This document shows positions 17,324 through 25,028 of a DNA stretch of 41,032 bases, piece after piece (within the stretch, counting starts at the first letter, position 1; each line of letters begins with the position of its first letter). The stretch spans positions 53,524 through 94,555 of the forward strand of contig DBWM01000050.1 of assembly GCA_002309015.1 (NCBI GenBank). Reading direction: 5' to 3'. The DNA comes from Myxococcales bacterium UBA1238. GTDB taxonomy: Bacteria > Myxococcota_A > Bradymonadia > UBA7976 > UBA1532. The notes beneath the pieces were generated by a model that worked only from the letters and a program-made list of their open reading frames with translations, was not told where the DNA came from and did no database searches. The position numbers and the translations under genes were made by a program.

Positions 17324-19812
17324 TCCGAACCCTCGTCTCGGCCATAGAAGCGATCTTCGTCGTTGTCGTCTACACCTTCGCTGCTGGGACCAGAAGAATG
17401 CGCCTGATGTGCACAAAGATCGGGCAGTTTTTTATAAGCCTGCCAGGCCTGATCGTAGGTCTCAAAGAGTTCCGTTTCGAGGCGGTTGTCTTCAGAACCG
17501 ATGACACAGGCGAGCTCGCGGCATTCGTTGTCGGCGGTCAGCTGGGCATTCAGGATGCAGTCGCATTTATCGCTCAGCTTGGGCAGATTGTAGCGCACCG
17601 TCAGGTCATCAAACTGCTGTACAGCTTCTTCCAGGGTGAGGTTGTTTAAAGTCGCCTGACTGTTGATGGCAGAGATGACAGCACATTCCAGCTGCTGAAG
17701 CTTTTCTTCTTTGAGTTTGCGCTGCTTCGCTTTAGTGGCGCGCACTTCCTCGCTGTCTTCCGGCAAATCGAGTTCGGAGGGCTGGATTTGGGCGTTTTGG
17801 ACCTGCTCGCATTGCTGAGCGATGGCTTCGCTCCAGCCGGTTTCCTGAATTCTGCCCGCGAGCTGCTTCGCCAGGAACTCAGTGCAATACACGAGCGGAT
17901 CTTCGCCGGAACGGCCTTCGCAGAAGCGGGCGTGATAGTTGCTGACGTCGTCAAAGCAGTTGCCCAGATAATCGCAGTTGAAGCGGCTGTTGTTTTTGGT
18001 GGCGGCCAAAGGCATCTGTTCGATGGCCTGTTCGCATTCCGCTTTCGTTCGTAATTCGCCCTTTTCGACGCATTTGTCGACGCAGAGGCTCCTGCAGGTG
18101 GGGAAGCTCTGGAACTTGGAAGCGACGGCGTCGCGGATGCTGATGTCGGTGGGCTCCTTGCTGGGGTTAAACTTTAAGACGCGGAATCCGGAACCACCGG
18201 CAGCGATGTAGTCGTTGGCTGCAACCTGGTAGACGCGCAGAGGATCGAGATCCTCGCGGGAGAGCAGATCGCATTTGTTTTCGTTGGCGCCTTCGCTCGC
18301 CATGCAGTCGTTGTATTTGGCCTGATTGCGCAGGGCGACTTCGCTGGCAAAGCTCGAATAGGGGTCGTCGACGATGCAGTTCAGCTTTAAATGGATTCTG
18401 GAGGAGAACTGGGCCTGGGTCTGGCAGCCGCGGCCGGCGGAACGGCGTGCGACGAACGACATCAGCTCGCAGATTTCGCGACCGCTCATGCTGAGTTTGG
18501 TCACGAAGTTGTCGAAGGGGAAGACGTTGAACATCTGGTCCTGGGTGATGGGGCCCTTGACGATGTCGGTGCGGATACCGAGGGTGTTGTTCAGACCGAA
18601 GTCGGCCTGGACGCCGCGGAGGTTGGTCATCGCGTCGGCGGCGATATTGCCGAGCTGCGATCCGGCTTTGACGCGTCCGAAGCGGGGGACCAGAAGCGGT
18701 GCGTAGGCGATGATGCGCGTCAGGTTGACCTGACGGTTGAGCTCCTGAATGTAAGGCTCGAGGAAGCGAACCGTCGCGGGATCTTCGGGCACGCTCTCGT
18801 CTACGGGGAACAGGTTGTAGCGGTGGGAGATGACTTCGTAGCCGAAGGCGGGATCGCCGGAGTCCTTCAGCACCAGATCGAGACGCCCCAGATATTTCAT
18901 AAAGGCGCCGGAGTGCGAGAGGACGACCTCACGGCCCAGCTTATCGAAATGCTTTTGCGGTGGATCGAGGACGATATGTAGGTGGCCGCCGAGCACGAAA
19001 TCGAGCCCTTCGGTGCCCGCGATTACCTCGTAGTCTTCGGTATAACCGTCGCCGCCCGTAAGCCCCAGGTGGCTTGAAAGGCCGATCACGTCGACCTGCG
19101 GGGTGAGGTAGTTGATCCAGAACTGTAAGGTGTCGATTTCGTTGAGCGGCGTGATGCCCATGGAGTTGGTGCCTTCACCGATACTCAGCATGGAGCTCAG
19201 ATCGCCCATACCCACGACGCCGATCTTTAAACCGCCCGCATGGAGGATCGCGTAGGGCTTGGCCATGCGCGACAGGGTTTCAGCGCCTTTGGTGTCGCGA
19301 TCCCAAAGGTAGTTGGCAGCGAGTACGGGGAAGTTCACCCAGTTTTCGAGCTGACGCGCCAGGTTTTCCTGCCCCGCATCGAACTCGTGGTTCCCGATGG
19401 TCATCAAATCGACGCCCAAAAAGGAGAGGAAGCGGAATTCGGGCTCTCCGTAGAAGACGTTGAAGATGGGTCCACCCTGGAAGGGGTCGCCCGTATCGAT
19501 CCAGAGGACGTTTTCTCCTCGCGCACGTTCGCGCTTGATCAGGGTCGCCAGACGGGTCGCGCCACCCATTTGCACCAAATCCTTTGCGCCCTGAGCGATC
19601 GCCGGGGAATCGGGTGCATAATGTTTGATTAAGCGCTTGTCGGTCGCTGATATCTGGAAGTCGTAGGGAAGAAGCCGCGAGTGAATATCAGACGTGTGGA
19701 GTAAGGTGATTTCCACAGGCTGTTCGCTTCGCGGAGGCGGAGCCCCTTCTTTGGTTGTACAGCCGAAGGCCAGAGCAACGAGGGGCGGGACGAAGAGTTT
19801 TGAGTTTTTCAC
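17320..19812 (-). CDS. 5'-nucleotidase/cyclic phosphodiesterase lipoprotein (UshA/CpdB-like) with Cys-rich tail
   Basis: The chosen GTG start at 19812 gives 830 residues with a short signal peptide and lipobox (LAFGC, lipid Cys at 18). The frame is open to an ATG at 19911, but that would place about 33 residues before the signal sequence. The metallophosphoesterase domain shows D42-x-H44 (DIHSR), DTGDPFQGG, GNHEFD, SSHLG and GGHLHI, giving the full two-metal site. A 5'-nucleotidase C-terminal domain follows (IAADAMTNLRG, GPITQDQMFNVFPFDN, NDYIAAGGSGF). Beyond it are about 250 extra residues rich in Cys, with a charged helical stretch (TKAKQRKLKEEKLQQLEC) and an acidic tail, not seen in ordinary UshA. 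It would hydrolyse extracytoplasmic nucleotides. It is the first gene of the operon continuing to 11810. Confidence 0.88.
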   Translation of the reverse strand: MKNSKLFVPPLVALAFGCTTKEGAPPPRSEQPVEITLLHTSDIHSRLLPYDFQISATDKRLIKHYAPDSPAIAQGAKDLVQMGGATRLATLIKRERARGENVLWIDTGDPFQGGPIFNVFYGEPEFRFLSFLGVDLMTIGNHEFDAGQENLARQLENWVNFPVLAANYLWDRDTKGAETLSRMAKPYAILHAGGLKIGVVGMGDLSSMLSIGEGTNSMGITPLNEIDTLQFWINYLTPQVDVIGLSSHLGLTGGDGYTEDYEVIAGTEGLDFVLGGHLHIVLDPPQKHFDKLGREVVLSHSGAFMKYLGRLDLVLKDSGDPAFGYEVISHRYNLFPVDESVPEDPATVRFLEPYIQELNRQVNLTRIIAYAPLLVPRFGRVKAGSQLGNIAADAMTNLRGVQADFGLNNTLGIRTDIVKGPITQDQMFNVFPFDNFVTKLSMSGREICELMSFVARRSAGRGCQTQAQFSSRIHLKLNCIVDDPYSSFASEVALRNQAKYNDCMASEGANENKCDLLSREDLDPLRVYQVAANDYIAAGGSGFRVLKFNPSKEPTDISIRDAVASKFQSFPTCRSLCVDKCVEKGELRTKAECEQAIEQMPLAATKNNSRFNCDYLGNCFDDVSNYHARFCEGRSGEDPLVYCTEFLAKQLAGRIQETGWSEAIAQQCEQVQNAQIQPSELDLPEDSEEVRATKAKQRKLKEEKLQQLECAVISAINSQATLNNLTLEEAVQQFDDLTVRYNLPKLSDKCDCILNAQLTADNECRELACVIGSEDNRLETELFETYDQAWQAYKKLPDLCAHQAHSSGPSSEGVDDNDEDRFYGRDEGSE

Positions 19813-19896
19813 GGCTATTTCATCACACGAAACACCTTGGTCCATCATACGGAAACCAAAGCTTTTTTCAACCGGTTTTAAGCCTGCGGCCCGCTC

Positions 19897-19925
19897 TTGC
19901 CCTCGCTTCATAAAGTCGCTATATG
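19897..19925 (+). promoter_or_regulatory. candidate promoter for the methyltransferase/MTHFR fusion gene
   Basis: TTGCCC at 19897-19902 and TATATG at 19920-19925 are separated by exactly 17 bases, with four of six matches in each box. Because the -10 box covers the ATG at 19923, transcription would start after that codon. That would favour translation from the in-frame ATG at 19956. Confidence 0.4.
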
Positions 19926-21794
19926 CACGAAATTCCCTCAGATTTGAGAAACCTGATGAAACTGATCGATCGATTCCGGCAAGGTGGTCTTTTGTTCGAT
20001 GGTGCGATTGGAACCCAGCTTTACGAGCGAGGGATCTATTTTACGCAATGTTTTGAATACATCTCTTTAACAGAGCCGCATTTATTGGAGCGCATCCATC
20101 AGGATTACCGGGAGGCTGGGGCAGAGGTGCTCACCACCAACACATGGGGCGCCAATCGCGTGAAGCTCGAAAAGCATCATCTGGCTGACAAGCTGCGCGA
20201 CATTAACCTGGCAGGCGTGCAGTTAGCCCGCAAGAAGGCGCAGGGGGCCTACGTCGTGGGGTCGATCGGGCCTACTGGGATCGATTGGGCGAGCGCTTCG
20301 GAGGCGGAGCGGGAGCAGGCTGTGGAGGCGCTTTCGGAGCAAATAGGGATCCTGGCGCAAACCGATGTGGACGCCATTTTGCTCGAAACCTACACCCACA
20401 TCGAAGAGCAGACGCGCGCGATACGGGCTGCCAGGGCGCTTTTGGGTGAGCGGCCGGTGCTGGCGACCTTTACCTTTACGCAGGCGAACGATCAGCTGGA
20501 TCCTTTATATATAGGTAAGCAGCTCATCGAAGCGGGGGCAGCGGTGATCGGGGCCAACTGCGGGGGCGGTCCGGAGCTGATCTTCAACAAGGTGGAGCCG
20601 ATGGTCGCATTGGGGGTGCCGGTGCTCGCGCAGGCGAATGCGGGGAGGCCCACGGCCATCGACGGGCGCACGCTGTATCCCGCTAACCCCGAGAACTTTG
20701 GGGTGTATGCCAAGCGCTTTTTTAAGGCGGGGGTAAAGGCGGTAGGTGGTTGTTGCGGGACGGGCCCGGAGCATATCAGGCGCATGGCGGCAGCAGCGCG
20801 CATGTACGGCGGTCACCTGTCGGTGGAGGAGCGGGCATCCCAAAAACCGAAGATTCCGCTGCAGGATCGAAGTGCGCTCGGCAGGAAGCTGGCATTAGGT
20901 CAATGGATCACTTCGGTGGAGCTCACGCCGCCTGCAGGGTTCGATCTTTCGAAGCAAATCCGCTCGGCGCAGGAGCTGAAAGCATTTGGGGTGACCACCG
21001 TAAACGTGACCGATGGGCCAAGGGCGACGATGCGGCTCGGCAATGTGCTGATGGCGCAGGCGATAGCGGAGCAGACGGGGTTCGAGCCTCTGGTTCACGT
21101 TTGCACCCGCGACCGCAGTTTGTTGGGGCTGCTTTCGCATCTTTTGGATTTGCACAAGCTTTCATTGCACAACCTGGTGGTGATTACCGGCGATCCGCCC
21201 AAGATGGGGCCGTACGGGCATTCAACGGGCGTATACGACGTCGATTCCATCGGTCTTTTAGAGATCATTTCGGGCATGAACGCGGGCGTCGATCCTACAG
21301 GGAAGGCGCTTCCCGAGCCTACATCGTTCGTTTGTGCAACGGGTGTGGAGCCGGGCGCCATCGACTACGACCGCGAGATTCGGCGGCTGGAGCAAAAGAA
21401 AGAAGCCGGTGCGAACCTGGTGCTGACGCAGCCTGTGTACGATCCCCGCAGGTTCGAGACGTTTTTAAAGGATGTGGCTCACATCGGGTTGCCCGTTCTG
21501 GTGGGGATTTGTCCGCTGGCCAGCTTACGGAACGCGCGGTTTTTGAATGAGAACGTGCCCGGCATGCAGATACCGGACGCGATTTTAAGCCGTCTGGAGG
21601 CCGCCGAGCAGCGGGGTGAGATGGAGGAGGGGATTCAAATTGCGCGCGAGGCATTATCAGCGGTCAGGGATCGCGTGCAGGGAGTCTACGTGATGCCCCC
21701 ATTCGGTCGGCACAAGGCGGCGATGGCGGTTCTGAAGGATGTGATCAGCCCCGGTGAGGCGCAGTCATTTTCGGTAGAGGGTCAGCCACAGTAG
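19923..21794 (+). CDS. bifunctional homocysteine S-methyltransferase / 5,10-methylenetetrahydrofolate reductase
   Basis: The product has 623 residues and is a fusion of two one-carbon enzymes, as in Bacillus YitJ. The N-terminal half (about 1-295) is a Zn-dependent homocysteine methyltransferase barrel with FDGAIGTQLYERG, TNTWGANR, a zinc Cys in GANCGGGPE and the Cys pair in GGCCGTGPEHIR. The C-terminal half (about 315-610) is a MetF-type flavoprotein barrel with SVELTPPAGFD, ITGDPP and GANLVLTQPVYD. It would reduce methylene-THF to methyl-THF and make methionine. Coordinates use the longest frame; the ATG at 19956 (residue 12) is an equally good or better start given the promoter-like boxes. 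The 3' end overlaps the convergent UbiB-like gene by 30 bases. Confidence 0.93.
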   Translation: MHEIPSDLRNLMKLIDRFRQGGLLFDGAIGTQLYERGIYFTQCFEYISLTEPHLLERIHQDYREAGAEVLTTNTWGANRVKLEKHHLADKLRDINLAGVQLARKKAQGAYVVGSIGPTGIDWASASEAEREQAVEALSEQIGILAQTDVDAILLETYTHIEEQTRAIRAARALLGERPVLATFTFTQANDQLDPLYIGKQLIEAGAAVIGANCGGGPELIFNKVEPMVALGVPVLAQANAGRPTAIDGRTLYPANPENFGVYAKRFFKAGVKAVGGCCGTGPEHIRRMAAAARMYGGHLSVEERASQKPKIPLQDRSALGRKLALGQWITSVELTPPAGFDLSKQIRSAQELKAFGVTTVNVTDGPRATMRLGNVLMAQAIAEQTGFEPLVHVCTRDRSLLGLLSHLLDLHKLSLHNLVVITGDPPKMGPYGHSTGVYDVDSIGLLEIISGMNAGVDPTGKALPEPTSFVCATGVEPGAIDYDREIRRLEQKKEAGANLVLTQPVYDPRRFETFLKDVAHIGLPVLVGICPLASLRNARFLNENVPGMQIPDAILSRLEAAEQRGEMEEGIQIAREALSAVRDRVQGVYVMPPFGRHKAAMAVLKDVISPGEAQSFSVEGQPQ

Positions 21795-23435
21795 CAGGGC
21801 GAGCAGGTAGCAGATGAGGGACCGGGCGGGCATTTGAAACAGCAGCGGTTCGCTGTCGTGGCGCATCCATGTGCCGCAAATGAGCAGGGTACAGATGACG
21901 AAGGTTTTCAGGCCCCGGGAGAGCCGTTTGTCTTTGCGCGCCTCGATCTCCTGTTCGTGTGAGGATTCCAGGCGCAGGGTTGTCTGGCCTTCTTCGAGCT
22001 GCCTTAAAAACCGCTGCACAGAGAGTGGCATGCGGTGTCCCAGGCGCGCGACGGCCTGCAAAAAATCCGCTGCGGATCGCATCATGCGCTCGGGACTGTA
22101 GCGATCGGCAACAATCTTCTCGGCGTAGGGGCGCAAGGCTGCCATGAAGTCCAGATCGGGGCACAACTGCTCGCCGATACCCTCTACGGAGATCATCGAT
22201 TTAATGAAGATGGTGTATTCCGAGGGCAGGCTCATCTGGTGGTTCATTTCGATTTCGAGCAGGCGGTTGAAGAGGGCACCTACATCGATCGAGCCCAGGC
22301 TGCCGTCCTCCATCTGATCGTCAAAGAGGGTCGAGATTTCGGCTTCAAAGGCGTTGTACGAGACGGGTTCGCGCTGGATCGAGATTTCGTACAGGATTTG
22401 AGCGACAGTATCCTGATTTTGGGTGGCGATGCCGATTAAGACGTCGGCCAGCTGCTCTCTGGCGGTGTGGTTTAAGCGGCCCACCATGCCAAAATCGAGC
22501 AATCCGATGCGGCCATCGTCGAGGATCAAAATGTTGCCGGGATGCAAATCACCGTGGAACAGGCCGTCTTCAAAGACCATCTTGAACAGGATGGCGATGG
22601 CGCGTTGGGCAACCCTTGATTTTTCGGCTTCGTCGAGCGGAGCTTCGGTCACCTTGGTGCCAAACAATCGCTCCATGACCATCAGGCCGTCGCTCGTCAG
22701 ATCCGGGTAAAGCCTGGGGATGCAGACGTCGGTCCAGTCTTTAAAATTGTTTGCGAATCGTTTTAAGTTTCTGGCCTCGATGCGAAAATCAACTTCTTTA
22801 TAGACCGCCTGTTCAAAGGTACGGATGATGCCCACAGGGTTAAAGGCGCGCGCTTCGGGGAATTCGATTTCGAGCTGTCGGGCTACAAAATAGAGCAGAT
22901 GCAGGTCGCTCTCCAGGGTTTCGCGAAGGTTGGGCCGCCTGACTTTGACCACAACCTCTTCGCCGGTTTTAAGCTGTGCGCTGTGAACCTGCGAGATGCT
23001 CGCGCAACCGATGGGAACCTCATCAAATCGCGAAAAGACGTCTTCGATGGGCTTTTTTAATTCGCCTTCGATCAGCTTCTTCACCATGGCCCATTCGATG
23101 GGCGCAGCCTGGTTCTGGAGCTTTTCAAGCTCCTTACAAAGAGGCTCCGGTATCAGGTCGTTACGGGTCGAAAGAATCTGCCCGAGCTTGACGAATGTAG
23201 GACCCAATTCCTGGAGTACCATCCGCACGCGTTCATAAATCGTGCGGTGATCTGACGGATCCGTCTTTTCGAGCAAAAGGTTTAAAATAGCCTTATCCTG
23301 CAGGTGCCACGTTTGAACCACATAGCCCAGACCATGATGTATGAGCACGGCCGCGATTCTGCGCAGTCTGCCAATATCCTTGAATACCGTTCTGGCGGTC
23401 ATCAGGTTGCTGTAGAGGCTATGTAAAGTCGACAT
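21765..23435 (-). CDS. UbiB/ABC1/ADCK-family atypical kinase
   Basis: The 556-residue product is a full-length member of the UbiB family of protein-kinase-like ATPases linked to ubiquinone or other isoprenoid-quinone metabolism. Diagnostic features are the KxGQ motif in TFVKLGQILSTR, the modified nucleotide-binding loop in GCASISQVH, the catalytic-type Lys in VVVKVRRP, HGDLHPGNI as catalytic loop and LLDFGMVG as metal-binding DFG. Two hydrophobic segments at the extreme C-terminus (FVICTLLICG and LICYLLALLLWLTLY) form the family's usual membrane anchor. The first ATG is used; a second Met at residue 12 is possible. No other quinone gene is in view, so the exact pathway is unproved. Confidence 0.92.
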   Translation of the reverse strand: MSTLHSLYSNLMTARTVFKDIGRLRRIAAVLIHHGLGYVVQTWHLQDKAILNLLLEKTDPSDHRTIYERVRMVLQELGPTFVKLGQILSTRNDLIPEPLCKELEKLQNQAAPIEWAMVKKLIEGELKKPIEDVFSRFDEVPIGCASISQVHSAQLKTGEEVVVKVRRPNLRETLESDLHLLYFVARQLEIEFPEARAFNPVGIIRTFEQAVYKEVDFRIEARNLKRFANNFKDWTDVCIPRLYPDLTSDGLMVMERLFGTKVTEAPLDEAEKSRVAQRAIAILFKMVFEDGLFHGDLHPGNILILDDGRIGLLDFGMVGRLNHTAREQLADVLIGIATQNQDTVAQILYEISIQREPVSYNAFEAEISTLFDDQMEDGSLGSIDVGALFNRLLEIEMNHQMSLPSEYTIFIKSMISVEGIGEQLCPDLDFMAALRPYAEKIVADRYSPERMMRSAADFLQAVARLGHRMPLSVQRFLRQLEEGQTTLRLESSHEQEIEARKDKRLSRGLKTFVICTLLICGTWMRHDSEPLLFQMPARSLICYLLALLLWLTLYRK

Positions 23436-23528
23436 CGGACGCTCATTTTAAAGTCAAAAAGTTGAAAACAGGCTTTTACAGTGGATGCGAGTCGTTGTAC
23501 ATATGATATACGTTTAAACGACCATTCC

Positions 23529-23553
23529 GGCGCAATTTAAGGATGCGCCTTTT
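23529..23553 (+). promoter_or_regulatory. leader hairpin with T-run upstream of the HU-like gene
   Basis: GGCGCA at 23529-23534 pairs with TGCGCC at 23544-23549, followed directly by TTTT. With only six pairs this is a weak terminator or an attenuator about 30 bases ahead of the HU-like start. Just upstream lie a 10-base perfect palindrome (CGTTTAAACG, 23511-23520) and an AT-rich stretch with a TATGAT (23502-23507), so the 144-base gap holds the promoter region of the next gene. Confidence 0.4.
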
Positions 23554-23579
23554 ACCATAAACGGCCTGGAGATTCGACC

Positions 23580-24284
23580 ATGATTAAATACCTGCTTCGC
23601 GAAAATCCGCTCACAGCCAATCCCGATGACCGTATGGCTCAGGAAGTGGACGCCCGCTCGTACTCTCAGGAAGAGATTGTTGAAGAGATGATGAAACGGG
23701 GCACATCGCTCACTCGAGCCGATATTGCTGCCTACCAAAAGCTCGAAGCTGAGGTTTACGCAGACATCATCGCAGGCGGTGGACATATTAATACGCCCAT
23801 CCTCAATACGAACTTCTCGATCTCGGGCGTATTCGAAAACCAGGAGGACTCCTTCGACCGTGAGCGCCATACCCTCAAATTAAACGTTACCGCCGGATCA
23901 GCCCTTAAAGAAGCGGCCCTGAGGGCTAAGTTGCAAAAGGTTGAAGGCAGCAACACCGATCCTTCGATCTCAGGTGTAACCGACAAGATCAGCGGCAGCA
24001 AAGAGAACATCAAGGTGGGATCGGTGATGGAGATCAGGGGCTCAAGGCTCAAGTTCGATGCGGCAGATGGCGATCAGGGCGTCTTTATATTGATCGGCAA
24101 TGACTCTTATCGCTGCGATACCGTGATCGAAAACATGCCTGCAAGATTAATCGTGATGATCCCGGCCACCTTACCCGAAGGCGAATGCACAATAGAAGTT
24201 CGCACCAAGATCACCAGCAACAACGTCTCCGGGAAATTCTTGAAGACCGGAAAGTACAATAAGGCCCTCACAGCCATCAAATGA
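23580..24284 (+). CDS. HU-like DNA-binding protein with C-terminal DUF4469 (Ig-like) domain
   Basis: The 234-residue product begins MIKYLLRENPLT and shows the layout of a family common in Bacteroidota. An HU/IHF-like DNA-binding fold (about 1-125) has a characteristic RADIAAYQKLEAEVYADIIAGG helix pair and a beta arm NTPILNTNFSISGVF. An Ig-like domain (about 135-230; GSVMEIRGSRLKF, TLPEGECTIEVRT) corresponds to DUF4469. GGAG eight bases before ATG supports the start. Such proteins are thought to bind DNA architecturally; their targets are not known to me. The stop codon lies inside the first unit of a tandem repeat array. Its phyletic flavour and position at the start of the accessory region suggest acquisition by transfer. 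Confidence 0.82.
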   Translation: MIKYLLRENPLTANPDDRMAQEVDARSYSQEEIVEEMMKRGTSLTRADIAAYQKLEAEVYADIIAGGGHINTPILNTNFSISGVFENQEDSFDRERHTLKLNVTAGSALKEAALRAKLQKVEGSNTDPSISGVTDKISGSKENIKVGSVMEIRGSRLKFDAADGDQGVFILIGNDSYRCDTVIENMPARLIVMIPATLPEGECTIEVRTKITSNNVSGKFLKTGKYNKALTAIK

Positions 24285-24387
24285 TTCTGCTCATTGAGGG
24301 TTCATGATTCTGCTCATTGAGGGTTCATGATTCTGCTCATTGAGGGTTCATGATTCTGCTCATTGCACTGCGATGATTCTGCTCATT
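24281..24387 (+). repeat. five-copy tandem repeat, 23-bp period
   Basis: The 15-base core ATGATTCTGCTCATT recurs at 24281, 24304, 24327, 24350 and 24373, a constant 23-base period. In copies one to three the eight-base remainder is identical (GAGGGTTC); in four and five it differs. The core has ATGA/TCAT dyad ends around a six-base centre. The first copy contains the stop codon of the HU-like gene. There are no spacers, so this is not a CRISPR array; an operator array or a slippage-prone satellite are the options. Confidence 0.9.
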
Positions 24388-24398
24388 CAACCATCAAC

Positions 24399-24427
24399 AG
24401 CCGCTGGTACAACGATTCTCAGCGGCT
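24399..24427 (+). terminator. 8-bp GC-rich hairpin before the nitroreductase gene
   Basis: AGCCGCTG at 24399-24406 pairs perfectly with CAGCGGCT at 24420-24427 around a 13-base loop. No T-run follows. It ends 12 bases before the nitroreductase ATG, so it may terminate transcripts from the HU-like gene or act in the leader of the next one. Confidence 0.4.
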
Positions 24428-24439
24428 CACTTTAAAGAA

Positions 24440-24973
24440 ATGAACCACTACATGAACGAAGTTCTAAAGGCAATGAAGGAGCGGAGGAGTATCCGCAAGT
24501 TTAAGGCCGATCTGCCAAAGAAGGCCGATCTCGAAGCGATCGTGGAGGCGGGCCTCTACGCTGCAAGCGGCATGGGCAAGCAGGCTACGGTCACCATCGC
24601 GATCACCAACAAAGAGATGCGCGATAGACTCTCGAAGGCCAACGCGAAGGTGATGGGCGTCGAGTTCGATCCCTTCTACGGCGCACCCGCGATCCTGGTC
24701 GTGCTCGCAAAGAAGGACTGCTTCACGGGCATCTATGACGGAAGCCTCGTCATCGGCAACATGATGCTCGCTGCCCATTCGTTAGGGCTTGGCAGCATCT
24801 GGATTCACCGCGCGAAGGAAGAATTCGGACAGGACGAATGGAAGAAATTACTCGCTGACCTGGGCATTCAGGGCGAATGGGAAGGCATCGGCCATTGCGC
24901 TGTAGGCTACATGGACTGCGAGCTGCCCCAGGCTCACCCAAGAAAAGAAGGCCGCGTCTTCTGGATCGAGTGA
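24440..24973 (+). CDS. nitroreductase-family FMN oxidoreductase
   Basis: The 177-residue product has the nitroreductase fold signature: the N-terminal RRSIRKF FMN-phosphate contact (about 15-20), ASGMGKQ, a central GAPAILVVLAKKD strand, and DGSLVIGNMMLAAHSLGLGSIWIH, the dimer/FMN helix. It ends GRVFWIE. Such enzymes reduce quinones, flavins or nitro compounds with NAD(P)H; the physiological substrate here is unknown. Either ATG at 24440 or the one at 24452 could start translation; neither has a strong ribosome binding site. The next gene, an AAA/PD-(D/E)XK protein, begins 55 bases later with its own strong site. Confidence 0.9.
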   Translation: MNHYMNEVLKAMKERRSIRKFKADLPKKADLEAIVEAGLYAASGMGKQATVTIAITNKEMRDRLSKANAKVMGVEFDPFYGAPAILVVLAKKDCFTGIYDGSLVIGNMMLAAHSLGLGSIWIHRAKEEFGQDEWKKLLADLGIQGEWEGIGHCAVGYMDCELPQAHPRKEGRVFWIE

Positions 24974-25028
24974 AGCGGACAGGGCGCTTTTCATTCCATC
25001 GATTGCAGCCTTTCAAAAGGAGATCCTC

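Noticed and set aside
20750..21550. A 266-codon frame inside the methyltransferase/MTHFR gene in another phase.
   Set aside because: It overlaps the conserved MetF half completely and has no family features.
24281..24395. The 23-bp repeats as a CRISPR array.
   Set aside because: Units are contiguous with no unique spacers of CRISPR size and no cas genes are present.
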